In this document: in pieces, positions 8,436 through 17,416 of the stretch
How the letters are laid out: every line of letters starts with the position of its first letter
Numbering within the stretch: the first letter of the stretch is position 1
Assembly (NCBI RefSeq): GCF_009758015.1
Contig: NZ_WSEL01000011.1
Span: 124,001-188,000 of the forward strand
Direction: 5' to 3'
DNA from: Ramlibacter pinisoli
GTDB lineage: Bacteria; Pseudomonadota; Gammaproteobacteria; Burkholderiales; Burkholderiaceae_C
Length of the DNA stretch: 64,000 bases
Made by a program: the position numbers and the translations under genes
The notes under the pieces: model-generated
Database searches by the model: none
Seen by the model: the letters and a program-made list of their open reading frames with translations, nothing else
Told to the model about the DNA's origin: nothing

Positions 8436-8918
8436 ATGGCCACCGCGCCGGCCTTTCTCGCCAAGGTGGTGGCGCGCGCGCAGGCCCCGGCCGCCGTGGC
8501 CGCCCTGCCCGGGCCGGTGGTCTTCACCAACGGCGTGTTCGACGTCCTGCACCGCGGCCACGCCACCTACCTGGCGCAGGCACGCGCCCTGGGTGCCAGC
8601 CTGGTGGTCGCGGTCAACACCGACGCCTCGGCGCGCCGGCTCGGCAAGGGGCCGGAGCGGCCGCTGAACAACGAGCAGGACCGGGCCGCGATGCTGGCGG
8701 CGCTGGAGAGCGTGAGCCTGGTCACCTGGTTTGACGAGGACACGCCGGTGCAGCTGCTGGACGAGCTGCGGCCGGCCCTGTACGTCAAGGGCGGCGACTA
8801 CGCCATGGAGACCCTGGCCGAGACCCGGCTGGTGCAGGGCTGGGGTGGCCGCGCGCTGGCCATCCCGTTCGTCGGCGGCTACTCGACGACCGCGCTGGTG
8901 CGCAAAATCCGCGCCTAG
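8436..8918 (+). CDS. rfaE2: D-glycero-beta-D-manno-heptose 1-phosphate adenylyltransferase
   Basis: The 160-residue enzyme activates heptose 1-phosphate with ATP to ADP-heptose for the lipopolysaccharide inner core. It is the stand-alone nucleotidyltransferase half of HldE, as is usual in betaproteobacteria. The cytidylyltransferase-like motif HRGH is at residues 39-42 (TNGVFDVLHRGH), with PLNNEQDRAAMLAALESV and the C-terminal GYSTTALV segment typical of the family. The ATG at 8436 is preceded by an in-frame GTG a few codons upstream; the ATG fits the family length. The kinase half (hldE1) is not in the window. Confidence 0.92.
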   Translation: MATAPAFLAKVVARAQAPAAVAALPGPVVFTNGVFDVLHRGHATYLAQARALGASLVVAVNTDASARRLGKGPERPLNNEQDRAAMLAALESVSLVTWFDEDTPVQLLDELRPALYVKGGDYAMETLAETRLVQGWGGRALAIPFVGGYSTTALVRKIRA

Positions 8919-8919
8919 C

Positions 8920-8946
8920 GGTCACACGCCGGCCGGCCGGTCCGTC
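8920..8946 (+). promoter_or_regulatory. ECF41-type promoter upstream of the sigma factor gene
   Basis: GGTCACA at 8920-8926, then exactly 16 bases, then CGTC at 8943-8946. The published ECF41 target motif is TGTCACA-N16-CGTC; this differs in one base only. The -10 element ends 7 bases before the sigma ATG at 8954, which implies autoregulation and a leaderless or nearly leaderless transcript. The motif is read from sequence; use by this sigma factor is inference. Confidence 0.7.
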
Positions 8947-8953
8947 TTTCGCC

Positions 8954-9862
8954 ATGGACCAGCGCACCGCCACCTTCCAGCAGCACCGCCGACGCCTGTT
9001 CGGCATCGCCTACCGCATGCTCGGCTCGCCGGCCGAGGCCGACGACGTGCTGCAGGACGCCTGGCTGCGCTGGAACGAATCCGACACCGACAGCCTGCGC
9101 ACGCCCGAGGCCTGGCTGGTGACCGTCACCACCCGGCTGGCCATCGACCGCCTGCGCGCGCTGCGCGCCGAGCGCGAGCACTACACCGGCTTCTGGCTGC
9201 CCGAGCCGCTGGTCGAGGCGGCCGACGAGGACACGCCGCACGCGCTGCTGGAGCGGGCCGACCAGGTCTCGGTCGCGCTGCTGCGGCTGCTGGAGCAGCT
9301 GGCACCGCACGAGCGCGCCGCCTTCGTGCTGCGCCAGGTGTTCGATGTCGACTACCCCGACCTGGCGGCCATGCTGGGCAAGACCGAGGCGGCCTGCCGC
9401 CAGCTGGTGCACCGCGCCGGCGAGCGGGTGCGGGCGGCGCGGCCGGCGCAGGTGGTCGATCCGCTTGAGCACCAGCGGCTGCTGGAGGCCTTCGCGGCCG
9501 CCGCCACCCGGGGCGACCTGGCCGGCCTGCGCGACCTGATGGCGCCCGACGCCCAGCTGGTGAGCGACGGCGGCGGCAAGGTCCGCGCGTTCGGCCACCT
9601 GCTGCAGGGCGGCCAGCGCCTCGCGCAGCTGTACTACGCCACGTTCCTGCGGCTCGGGGCCGGGGTGCGCTACCAGCCGGTGCGGGTGAACGGCCAGCCG
9701 GGACTGGCGCGCTGGATCGACGGCGAACTCGAATCGGTGCAGGCCTTCGAGGTGCAGGCCGGCCGCATCGCCGCCGTGTTCGTGCAGCGCAACCCCGACA
9801 AATTGGCACGGGTGCGCGCGCACCTGTCACAGGCGGGCGGGCCGGCGCGTCTTGAGCAGTGA
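8954..9862 (+). CDS. ECF41-family RNA polymerase sigma factor with SnoaL-like extension
   Basis: The 302-residue protein has sigma region 2 (residues 8-75, GSPAEADDVLQDAWLRW), the WLPEPL linker at 81-86, sigma region 4 (about 105-160) and a fused SnoaL-like C-terminal domain. The ECF41 hallmarks are all present: DGGGK at 205-209 and NPDKL near the end. In this family the C-terminal domain replaces a separate anti-sigma factor and both inhibits and activates the sigma. ECF41 factors control a neighbouring carboxymuconolactone decarboxylase, oxidoreductase or epimerase gene, and exactly such a decarboxylase gene follows. Promoter motifs of the ECF41 type sit before both genes. The inducing signal is unknown for the family. 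Confidence 0.95.
   Translation: MDQRTATFQQHRRRLFGIAYRMLGSPAEADDVLQDAWLRWNESDTDSLRTPEAWLVTVTTRLAIDRLRALRAEREHYTGFWLPEPLVEAADEDTPHALLERADQVSVALLRLLEQLAPHERAAFVLRQVFDVDYPDLAAMLGKTEAACRQLVHRAGERVRAARPAQVVDPLEHQRLLEAFAAAATRGDLAGLRDLMAPDAQLVSDGGGKVRAFGHLLQGGQRLAQLYYATFLRLGAGVRYQPVRVNGQPGLARWIDGELESVQAFEVQAGRIAAVFVQRNPDKLARVRAHLSQAGGPARLEQ
9825..9851 (+). promoter_or_regulatory. ECF41 promoter for the decarboxylase gene (exact consensus)
   Basis: TGTCACA at 9825-9831, a 16-base spacer, and CGTC at 9848-9851: a perfect match to the reported ECF41 target motif. It lies inside the last codons of the sigma factor gene, 34 bases before the decarboxylase GTG at 9885. So the decarboxylase can be induced separately from the sigma gene. 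Confidence 0.85.
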
Positions 9863-9884
9863 CACCACTTTGAAAGGACGCTCC

Positions 9885-10349
9885 GTGGACACTGCCCGCC
9901 TCCCCCACACCCAGCTCGCCCCCGACGCCTTCCGCGCCATGCTCGGCGTCAGCGAGGTGCTGCAGCGCTCGCCGCTCGGCAAGGCCCTGCAGGCCCTGCT
10001 GCACGTGCGCGTGTCGCAGCTCAATGGCTGCGCGTACTGCCTCGACATGCACACGCGCGAGGCGCTGGCGGCCGGCGAGGAGCTGCAGCGCCTGCTGGGC
10101 CTGCCGGCCTGGCGCGAGCTGCCGCTGTACACCCCGCGCGAGCGCGCCGCGCTGCAATGGGCCGAGGACCTGACGCTGCTGGCCGACAGCCACGCGCCGC
10201 AGGCCAGCTTCGATGCGCTGCGGCCGCACTTCAGCGACGCCGAGATCGCCGACCTGACCTTCTCGCTCGCCCAGATCAACGCCTGGAACCGGCTGGGCGT
10301 GGCGATGCGGCTGCCGGTGGCGCGCCGGCCGCTGGCGGTGCGCGGCTAG
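9885..10349 (+). CDS. Carboxymuconolactone decarboxylase / AhpD-like protein (ECF41 target)
   Basis: The 154-residue protein has the AhpD/CMD core with the redox-active CxxC...H motif: Cys49, Cys52 and His56 in NGCAYCLDMHTREAL. Family members are alkylhydroperoxidase-like thiol peroxidases or decarboxylases; this subfamily is the standard partner of ECF41 sigma factors. The GTG at 9885 is chosen over an upstream TTG because AAAGGA (9873-9878) sits 6 bases before it and because the ECF41 promoter lies between. The stop overlaps the convergent RND pump gene by 4 bases. Confidence 0.9.
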   Translation: MDTARLPHTQLAPDAFRAMLGVSEVLQRSPLGKALQALLHVRVSQLNGCAYCLDMHTREALAAGEELQRLLGLPAWRELPLYTPRERAALQWAEDLTLLADSHAPQASFDALRPHFSDAEIADLTFSLAQINAWNRLGVAMRLPVARRPLAVRG

Positions 10350-13300
10350 TCGCGCGGCGCCGCGTCGGCCAGCGGCGCCGGCGTCGCTGCCGGCGGCGGA
10401 TGCCGCCGGTGCAGCCGCTGCAGCTGGCGGCGGACGAAGTGCTCCACGTCGTTGACGTAGGTGAACACCACCGGGATCACCAGCAGGCTGAGCACCGTCG
10501 ACGTGATCAGGCCGCCGATCACCGCGATCGCCATCGGCGAGCGGAAGCTCGGGTCGGCGGTGCCGAAGCCGACGGCGATCGGCAGCATGCCGGCGCCCAT
10601 GGCGATGGTGGTCATGATGATGGGCCGGGCCCGCTTGTGGCAGGCGTCCATCAGCGCGTCCCAGCGGCTCATGCCGTGCTCGCGGGCGACGATGGCGTAC
10701 TCCACCAGCAGGATGGAATTCTTGGTCGCGATGCCCATCAGCATGATCAGCCCGATCAGCGACGGCATCGAGAAGCTCTTCTGCGCCACCAGCAGGCCGA
10801 CGAAGGCGCCGCCCAGCGACAGCGGCAGCGCGGCCAGGATGGTCACCGGGTGCAGGAAGTCCTTGAACAGCAGCACCAGCACGACGTAGATGCACAGCAC
10901 GCCGGTCAGCATGGCCAGCCCGAAGCTGGCGAACAGCTCGCCCATCACCTCGGCGTCGCCGACCTCCGCCACCTTCACGCCGGCCGGCAGGTTGCGCAGC
11001 GACGGCAGGGCCTGCACCGCCTTGGTCACCTCGCCCAGCGGCAGGCCGGACAGCTCGACCTCGAAGTTGATGTTGCGCGAGCGGTCGTAGCGGTCGATCA
11101 CCGCCGGCCCGCCGGCCAGCTCCAGCGTCGCCACCTGGCCGAGCATCACCGGGCCGCGGCTGCCGGGCACCGCCAGCCGTTCCAGCATCGACAGGTCCTG
11201 GCGCGCCTCGTCGGCCAGCCGAACCACGATCGGCACCTGGCGCTGCGAGAGGTTCAGCTTGGGCAGGGACACGTCGTAGTCGCCCAGCGTGGCGATGCGC
11301 AGCGTCTGGCCGATGGCGGCGCTGGTCACGCCCAGGTCGGCGGCGCGGGCGAAGTCGGGCCGCACCGCGATCTCCGGCCGGATCAGGCTGGCCGAGGACG
11401 ACACCTCGCCCAGCCCGGGGATGGTGCGCAGGTCCTTCTGCACCGCCAGCGCCGTGGTCTGCAGCGCCTGCGGGTCCTCGCCGGTCAGCACCAGCACGTA
11501 CTTCTCGCCCGAACCGCCCAGCCCGACCCGCGAGCGCACGCCCGGCAGCTCGGTCAGGGCCTGGCGGATGCGGTTCTCCACCGCCTGCTTGCGCTCCCGG
11601 GTGCCGCGTTCGGCCAGCAGCACGGTGAGGGTGGCGCGCCGGGTCTCGGCCGCACCCTGGGGCGCGAACGGATCGGCCCCGGCCGTGCCGGCGCCGATGG
11701 TGGTGTAGACGCTGCGCACCTCGGGGATGTGCGTCGCCAGCAGCTGGCGCGCGTGCTCGGCCGACTGGCGGGTCTGCGCCAGCGTGCTGCCGGGGGGCAG
11801 TTCCAGGTTCACCTGGGTCTGCGAGTTGTCGTCCGGCGGGATGAAGCCGGTCGGCAGCAGCGGCACCAGGGCGATCGAGCCGAAGAAGAACAGGGTGGCG
11901 GCGATCAGCGTGACCAGGCGGTGGTGGGTGCACCAGGCCACCCAGCGCATGTAGGTGGTGAGCCAGGCCGGATCGCGCCCGGGGTGCGCGATCGGCCGCA
12001 GCAGGTAGGCGGCCATCATCGGCGTCAGCATGCGCGCCACCACCAGCGAGGCGAAGACGGCCAGCGCGGCGGTCCAGCCGAACTGCTTGAAGAACTTGCC
12101 GGCAATGCCGCTCATGAAGGCGGTCGGCAGGAACACGGCGATGAGGGTGAAGGTGGTGGCGATCACCGCCAGCCCGATCTCGTCGGCCGCCTCCATCGCG
12201 GCCTCGAACGGGCGCTTGCCCATGCGCAGGTGGCGCACGATGTTCTCGACCTCGACGATCGCGTCGTCGACCAGGATGCCGACCACCAGCGACAGCGCCA
12301 GCAGCGTGACCACGTTGATCGAGAAGCCCAGCAGGTACATGCCCAGGAAGGCCGGGATGACCGACATCGGCAGGGCCACCGCCGAGACGAAGGTGGCGCG
12401 CCAGTCGCGCAGGAACAGCCAGACCACGATCACCGCCAGCGCCGCCCCTTCGTACAGCAGGTGCAGCGAGCCCTCGTACTCCTCCTGCACCGGGGTCACG
12501 AAGTCGAACGCCTGGGTCAGCTGCAGGTCGGGCCGCTGCGCCTGCAGCTCGGCCAGGGCGCGCCGCACCCCGGCGCCCACCGCCACCTCGCTCTCGCCGC
12601 GGCTGCGCGAGACCTCGAAGCCGACCACCGGCTTGCCGTCGAGCAGGGCGGCGGCGCGCGGCTCGGCCACCGTGTCGCTCACCTGGGCCACCTGGTCCAG
12701 GCGCACCCGCCGCACGTCGCCGTTGCTGGTCGCGCCGGGCAGCGACAGTTCGATGGCGGCGATCTCGGCCGCGCTGCGCACGGTCGCCAGCGTGCGCACC
12801 GGCTGCTCGCTGCCGCCCAGGTCGGTGCGGCCGCCGGCGCTTTCCACCTGCACCTGGCCGAGCTGGCGCGACACCTCGGCCGCCGTGACGCCGAGCGCCT
12901 GCATCTGGCGCGGGTCGAGGGCGACGCGGATCTCGCGCGTGACGCCCCCGACCCGGTTGACCGCGCCCACGCCCTTGACGGCCAGCAGCCGGCGCGAGAT
13001 CTCGTTGTCGACGAACCAGGACAGCGCCTCTTCGTCGAGCTTGCTGGAGGCGACGGTGTAGGCCAGCACCGGCTGGCCGGCCAGGTCGAGCTTGGTCACC
13101 ACCGGGTCGCGCAGGTCCGACGGCATCTCGGCGCGCACCCGCTGCACCGCCGAGCGCACGTCGTCGACCGCTTCCTGCACCGGCTTTTCCAGCCGGAACT
13201 CGGCCGTGATCGAGACGCCGCCGTCGGTGACCCGGGTGGTGATGTGCTTGAGGCCCTGCACGCTGGCGATGGCGTTCTCGACCTTGCGCGCGACGTCGGT

Positions 13301-13483
13301 CTCCAGCTGGGACGGCGAGGCGCCCGGCAGCGAGGCGCTGACGCTCACCGTGGGCAGGTCGATGTCGGGGAAGTTCTGCACCTTCATCAGCCGGAACCCG
13401 AGCAGGCCGGCGAAGGTGAGCAGCATGAACAGCAGCACCGACGGGATCGGGTTGCGGATCGTCCACGACGAGACGTTCAGCAT
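10346..13483 (-). CDS. RND efflux pump inner-membrane permease (HAE1/MdtB-like)
   Basis: The 1045-residue protein is a full-length proton-driven RND permease. Helix 1 is at the N-terminus (PIPSVLLFMLLTFAGLLGF), followed by the porter loop starting VQNFPDIDLPTVSVSASLPG, the NVVTLLALSLVVGILVDDAI helix with the adjacent aspartates of the proton relay, and a second half repeating the pattern (LIGLIMLMGIATKNSILLVE). Twelve membrane segments are expected. It is last in the order outer-membrane channel, adaptor, permease on the minus strand, 7 bases after the adaptor gene, and forms with them a tripartite pump. The substrate cannot be told from sequence. Confidence 0.95.
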   Translation of the reverse strand: MLNVSSWTIRNPIPSVLLFMLLTFAGLLGFRLMKVQNFPDIDLPTVSVSASLPGASPSQLETDVARKVENAIASVQGLKHITTRVTDGGVSITAEFRLEKPVQEAVDDVRSAVQRVRAEMPSDLRDPVVTKLDLAGQPVLAYTVASSKLDEEALSWFVDNEISRRLLAVKGVGAVNRVGGVTREIRVALDPRQMQALGVTAAEVSRQLGQVQVESAGGRTDLGGSEQPVRTLATVRSAAEIAAIELSLPGATSNGDVRRVRLDQVAQVSDTVAEPRAAALLDGKPVVGFEVSRSRGESEVAVGAGVRRALAELQAQRPDLQLTQAFDFVTPVQEEYEGSLHLLYEGAALAVIVVWLFLRDWRATFVSAVALPMSVIPAFLGMYLLGFSINVVTLLALSLVVGILVDDAIVEVENIVRHLRMGKRPFEAAMEAADEIGLAVIATTFTLIAVFLPTAFMSGIAGKFFKQFGWTAALAVFASLVVARMLTPMMAAYLLRPIAHPGRDPAWLTTYMRWVAWCTHHRLVTLIAATLFFFGSIALVPLLPTGFIPPDDNSQTQVNLELPPGSTLAQTRQSAEHARQLLATHIPEVRSVYTTIGAGTAGADPFAPQGAAETRRATLTVLLAERGTRERKQAVENRIRQALTELPGVRSRVGLGGSGEKYVLVLTGEDPQALQTTALAVQKDLRTIPGLGEVSSSASLIRPEIAVRPDFARAADLGVTSAAIGQTLRIATLGDYDVSLPKLNLSQRQVPIVVRLADEARQDLSMLERLAVPGSRGPVMLGQVATLELAGGPAVIDRYDRSRNINFEVELSGLPLGEVTKAVQALPSLRNLPAGVKVAEVGDAEVMGELFASFGLAMLTGVLCIYVVLVLLFKDFLHPVTILAALPLSLGGAFVGLLVAQKSFSMPSLIGLIMLMGIATKNSILLVEYAIVAREHGMSRWDALMDACHKRARPIIMTTIAMGAGMLPIAVGFGTADPSFRSPMAIAVIGGLITSTVLSLLVIPVVFTYVNDVEHFVRRQLQRLHRRHPPPAATPAPLADAAPRD

Positions 13484-13490
13484 GGCTGGC

Positions 13491-14663
13491 TCATTTGACC
13501 GTCGAGGCGGCGGAGGCCGGCGCGGCTGCCGCCGGCGCGCCGGGCTGCGCCAGCCGCACCAGGTCGCCGTCGTTGAGGAAGCTGCCGCCGGCGGCGACCA
13601 CCCGGGCGTCGGCCGGCAGGCCCTCCAGGATCTCGACCCGGTTGCCCACCAGCCGGCCGGTGCGCACCTTCAGCTGCGCCACCCGGTTGTCGGGCTGCAC
13701 GCGCATCACGTAGCTGAAGCCCTCGCGCACCACCACCGCCGCCTGCGGCACCGTCAGCGCCTGCGTGCTGCCGAGCTGGAACTCGCCGCGCGCGTACATG
13801 CCGGCGCGGGCACTGCCGGCCGCCGGCCCGGGCAGCGGCCGCAGGTCGACGTACACCAGGGCCGCGCGGGTCTGCGGATCGACCGCCGCGCCCAGCGTGC
13901 GCACCCGGCCTTCCAGCCGCGCCCCGCTGGCCGCCGTCACGTGCGCCAGGGTGCCGGGCGTGATGCGGCCCAGCTCGCTGGAGGTGACTTCGGCGCGCCA
14001 CTCGAGCCGGCCCTGCCGGATCAGTCGGAACAGCTCGGTGCCGGCGGCGACGACCGCGCCGACGGTGGCGGTGCGGGCCGAGATCACGCCGTCGTCCGGC
14101 GCCAGCACCTTGCTCTGCGCCAGCCGCGCCTGTTGCGCCTCGACGGTGGAGCGCGCCGCCTCGACCCGGGCCTGCGCGGTCTTGGCGGCGGTGAGGTACT
14201 GGTTGATCTGCGAGGCCGACAGGGCGCCGGTCTCCTCCAGCGTGCGCGCGCGCTGCGCATTGGCGGCGGCATCGGCGGCCGCCGCCTCGGCCTCGGCCAG
14301 CGCGGCGCGCGTCTGCGCCGCCTCGGCGCCCAGGGTGGCGGTGGAGAAGGTGGCCAGCACCTGGCCCTTCTTCACCGTGTCGCCGACGCCGGCCAGCACC
14401 TCGGTCAGGCGCTGGCCGTTGGTCTCGGCGCCGATGCTGGCCTCCTGCCAGGCGGCGATGTTGCCGTTGGCGGCCAGCGTGACGGGCAGCGTCACCCGCT
14501 CGGGAGTGGCCGTGGCCACGGTCAGTGCCGGCCGTGCGGCCGAGGCCGCGAGTGCCGGGCCGCCGGTGGCACCGCCGCCGTCGCCGCAGGCGGCCAGCAG
14601 GGTGGCCGGCAGGGCCAGGCCGGCGGCGAGGCGGCGGGTCCAGGACGGGGCGAGGCGGGTCAT
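13491..14663 (-). CDS. RND efflux periplasmic adaptor (membrane fusion protein)
   Basis: The 390-residue protein has a lipoprotein signal ending LPATLLAAC, a lipoyl/barrel-sandwich half (PVTLAANGNIAAWQEASIGA ... GDTVKKGQVLATF), an alanine-rich alpha-hairpin (about residues 100-165) and the second barrel half with VLAPDDGVISARTATVG. It anchors in the inner membrane and links the permease to the outer-membrane channel. The ATG at 14663 overlaps the channel gene's stop by 4 bases (ATGA), so translation is coupled. The C-terminus is Ala/Pro-rich. Confidence 0.95.
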   Translation of the reverse strand: MTRLAPSWTRRLAAGLALPATLLAACGDGGGATGGPALAASAARPALTVATATPERVTLPVTLAANGNIAAWQEASIGAETNGQRLTEVLAGVGDTVKKGQVLATFSTATLGAEAAQTRAALAEAEAAAADAAANAQRARTLEETGALSASQINQYLTAAKTAQARVEAARSTVEAQQARLAQSKVLAPDDGVISARTATVGAVVAAGTELFRLIRQGRLEWRAEVTSSELGRITPGTLAHVTAASGARLEGRVRTLGAAVDPQTRAALVYVDLRPLPGPAAGSARAGMYARGEFQLGSTQALTVPQAAVVVREGFSYVMRVQPDNRVAQLKVRTGRLVGNRVEILEGLPADARVVAAGGSFLNDGDLVRLAQPGAPAAAAPASAASTVK

Positions 14664-16102
14664 CGGGTCTCCGGGGTGGTGGGGGCCGCGGCCGCGACGT
14701 CCTCGCGCGACCAGCCGCCGCCGGTGGCGCGGTACAGCGCCACCAGGGCGGCGGCGCGTTCCTGCTGCAGCGTCACCCAGGAACTCTGGGCGGTGAGCAG
14801 CGTGCGGCGCTGCAGCTCCAGATCGATCAGGCTGCCCAGGCCGCTGCGCCAGCGTGCCTCGGCGGCGATGAACGAGATGCGGAAGCCCTCGACGGCGCGG
14901 GCGGCGTCGCTCTCGCGCTGGCGGGTGCTGTCCAGGTCGACCAGCGCCGACTCGACTTCGCGCACTGCCTGCCGCAGGCGGGCCTGGTAGACGCTCACCG
15001 CCTCGTCGTAGCGCGCCCGGGCGGCATCCATGTTGGCGCCGATCACGCCGCCGTCGAACAGCGGCAGCGACAGCGCCAGCGGTCCGGCCGACCAGGTGTT
15101 CAGCGTGCTGTCGGTGCCGAGGAAGGAAAAGCGCACCCGCGTCACCGAGCCGCCCAGCGTCACGCGCGGGTAGCGCTGCGCATCGGCCTGGCCGACATCG
15201 GCGGCAGCGGCCACCACGTCGCGCTCGGCCGTGTAGAGGTCGGGGCGCTGGGCCAGCAGGCGCGCCGGCACGGCCTCGATGGCGGGCGGGGCCGGCAGTT
15301 CGCCGGGCGCCGTGGCGAGCAGCTGGCGCAGGGTGGGCTCGTCGATCGCCGTGAGCGCGGCCAGGGCGTGGCGGTCGCGCGCGCACTGGGCGTCCTGCTG
15401 CGCCAGCCGCACCGCGCCGTCGGCGGCACTGGCGTCGGCCAGCGCGGCGTCGGCCGGGGCCTGGAAGCCGGCATTGGCCGCCAGCCGGGTCAGGCGGGCG
15501 GTCTCGGCGCGCGAGCCGGCGTCGTCGCGCGTCACCGCCGCCAGGGCGTCGCAGGTGCGCACGGCGATGTAGCTGCCTGCCGCCTCGGCGGCGACGCTGA
15601 CCCGCGCCTCGTGCCAGCCGGCCTGGGCGCCGAGCAGGCGGGCGTCGGTGGCGGTGCGGCCCTGGGCCAGGCCGCCGAACAGGTCGAGTTCCCAGCTGGC
15701 CTGCAGGCCGGCCTGCAGCGTGGTCGCCGGGCTGGGGAAGAGCGGGCTGGTGATCGCCCGGCTGGCCGAGGCGATGCCGTCGACGCGCGGCAGCAGCGCC
15801 GCGCCGGCGCCGATGCGCTCGGCCCGGGCCTGGGCGATGCGGGTGCGCGCCTGCGCCACCGTGGGGCTGGCGGCCTGGGCGGCATCGACCACCCGGGCCA
15901 GCACCGGATCGTCCCAGCCCTGCCACCAGCGGGCGATCGCGGCCGGTTCGCCGGCGTGCGGCAACGGCGCCTGCCAGCCGGCCGGGGCCAGCTCGGCCAG
16001 CGCGCGGGGCGGCGTCAGCGGCGGCGCGGCGGCGCAGGCGGCCAGCAGCACCGGCCCGAGCAGCAGGGCGGGCCGCAGCGCGGAGCGGGCGGAGCGGGTC
16101 AT
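14660..16102 (-). CDS. NodT-family outer-membrane efflux lipoprotein (TolC-like)
   Basis: The 480-residue protein has a lipoprotein signal (LLLGPVLLAACAAAPP) and two repeats of the TolC fold; WWQGWDDPVLARVVDAA in the N-terminal part and LLAQRPDLYTAERDVVAAAA in the middle are classic NodT/OprM motifs. It forms the trimeric outer-membrane channel of the pump encoded just downstream. The ATG at 16102 is preferred to one nine codons earlier because it puts the signal peptide first. A 151-bp gap separates it from the ketosynthase cluster upstream on the same strand, so co-transcription is possible but not proven. Confidence 0.93.
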   Translation of the reverse strand: MTRSARSALRPALLLGPVLLAACAAAPPLTPPRALAELAPAGWQAPLPHAGEPAAIARWWQGWDDPVLARVVDAAQAASPTVAQARTRIAQARAERIGAGAALLPRVDGIASASRAITSPLFPSPATTLQAGLQASWELDLFGGLAQGRTATDARLLGAQAGWHEARVSVAAEAAGSYIAVRTCDALAAVTRDDAGSRAETARLTRLAANAGFQAPADAALADASAADGAVRLAQQDAQCARDRHALAALTAIDEPTLRQLLATAPGELPAPPAIEAVPARLLAQRPDLYTAERDVVAAAADVGQADAQRYPRVTLGGSVTRVRFSFLGTDSTLNTWSAGPLALSLPLFDGGVIGANMDAARARYDEAVSVYQARLRQAVREVESALVDLDSTRQRESDAARAVEGFRISFIAAEARWRSGLGSLIDLELQRRTLLTAQSSWVTLQQERAAALVALYRATGGGWSREDVAAAAPTTPETR

Positions 16103-16253
16103 CGGGATCGGTTCCTGGGCCGGCGGCACGCCGCCGCCGGGCCTGCGGCCGGGGGACGCGGGGCGCGCCTCGCGCCGGCCGGAGCCGAGGGATTACATCA
16201 CGCGCGCCAGCCGGGACCGAACGCCGGGCGGGAGCCCGCGCCCGCCCGCCGCG

Positions 16254-17348
16254 CTACTTGAAGTCGGCCGCCATCTGCTCGGTCATCGGCACGTGCTCGC
16301 TGCTGCGCACGCAGGCCGCGAGGTAGTCGGCGAACGGCGGTGGCGGCGGAACGCCCTCGGCCAGCAGGCGCTGGTTGTCGAACACGTAGTTGAGCTGGGC
16401 GAAGGCGCCGTACAGCGTCAGGGCGCGCAGGATCAGCAGCCGGTTGACCCGGCCCAGGCGCTGCTCGAACAGCGGCACCAGGCTGCGCAGCTCGTCCACG
16501 GCGACCTGCTGGTAGCGCGGCAGCACCGGTTCGCGGCCGCTGGCCTGCGCGTAGGCGACGTCGATCTCGTCGAAGCGGTTCGAGCGGCCGCCGGCCGACA
16601 GGTGGTACAGGTCGTGCGCCAGCCGCGGCGCCAGCGCCAGCGACACCAGCGCCTCGCCGCACCAGTCGGACGGGATGATGTCGATCCGCTCGGCCGGCGA
16701 GCAAGTGAAGCGCTCGAGCGCGAACGCCATGCGCAGCACCCAGAAGATGCTGGGCGAGGGCGCGCAGCCCAGGCGGCTGTGGCCGACCACGATGGACGGC
16801 CGGGCCACCACCAGCGGGAAGCCGGGCAGCTCGCGCAGCGCCAGTTCGGCCGCGATCTTGGAGCGCGTGTAGGGCACCAGGTGGGCCTCCTCGTCGCGGC
16901 CGGCCTCCCACGACTCGGCCACCGGCGAGGGCAGCCCGGGGCCGCAGCACATCGCGGTGCCGACCTGCACCCAGCGGCGCAGGCCCGGCGAGCGGGCGTG
17001 CACGGCCCGCGCCAGCGCCAGCGTGCCGTCGACGTTGTGGGCCCAGATGGCCGGGTTGGTCGAGAAGGTCGCCAGCGCCGCGCAGTGGATCACCTGGGTC
17101 AGGCCGTCGAGGCCGGGCGCGGCGGCGAACGCCTGCGGCTCGGTGAGGTCGCCCAGCACCACCTGGTCGGGCGTGATGGCGGTCTCGACGCCGAAGCGGG
17201 CCAGGTTGGCGCTCACCCGGCGGGCGCCCTCGGCCGGGGTGGCGGCGCGCACCAGGAACACGGTGGACGCGAGCAGGTCCCGGCCGGCCAGTGCGGCCGC
17301 GACCGCACCCCCGACGAAACCGGTCGCACCCGTCAGCAGCAGTCGCAT
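16254..17348 (-). CDS. SDR / thioester-reductase-like NAD(P)-binding protein
   Basis: The 364-residue protein starts with the Rossmann motif TGATGFVGG (residues 6-14) and has an extended-SDR catalytic Tyr160-x3-Lys164 (PYTRSK). The family closest by eye is NAD-binding type 4 (thioester reductase or 'male sterility' type), which releases acyl chains from a carrier protein as aldehydes or alcohols, or acts on sugar or steroid substrates. Its place directly after a ketosynthase and an acyl carrier protein supports acyl-thioester reduction, but this is inference. It follows the ketosynthase by 68 bases. A GC-rich stem (16225-16248) lies just beyond its stop. Confidence 0.75.
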   Translation of the reverse strand: MRLLLTGATGFVGGAVAAALAGRDLLASTVFLVRAATPAEGARRVSANLARFGVETAITPDQVVLGDLTEPQAFAAAPGLDGLTQVIHCAALATFSTNPAIWAHNVDGTLALARAVHARSPGLRRWVQVGTAMCCGPGLPSPVAESWEAGRDEEAHLVPYTRSKIAAELALRELPGFPLVVARPSIVVGHSRLGCAPSPSIFWVLRMAFALERFTCSPAERIDIIPSDWCGEALVSLALAPRLAHDLYHLSAGGRSNRFDEIDVAYAQASGREPVLPRYQQVAVDELRSLVPLFEQRLGRVNRLLILRALTLYGAFAQLNYVFDNQRLLAEGVPPPPPFADYLAACVRSSEHVPMTEQMAADFK

Positions 17349-17416
17349 GCGGTCACCAGAAGAACAACAGTGGAGGAAGAAGGAAACGGGATGGGCGGCA
17401 GCGGCCGGCGGCGCGC

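Noticed and set aside
9126..13466. Very long open frame antisense to the RND permease (over 1400 codons)
   Set aside because: It is a GC-rich mirror of a clear RND gene, with Arg/Gly/Ala-rich sequence and no recognisable domain. Similar antisense frames at 35472-41084 and 30984-35102 were dropped for the same reason.
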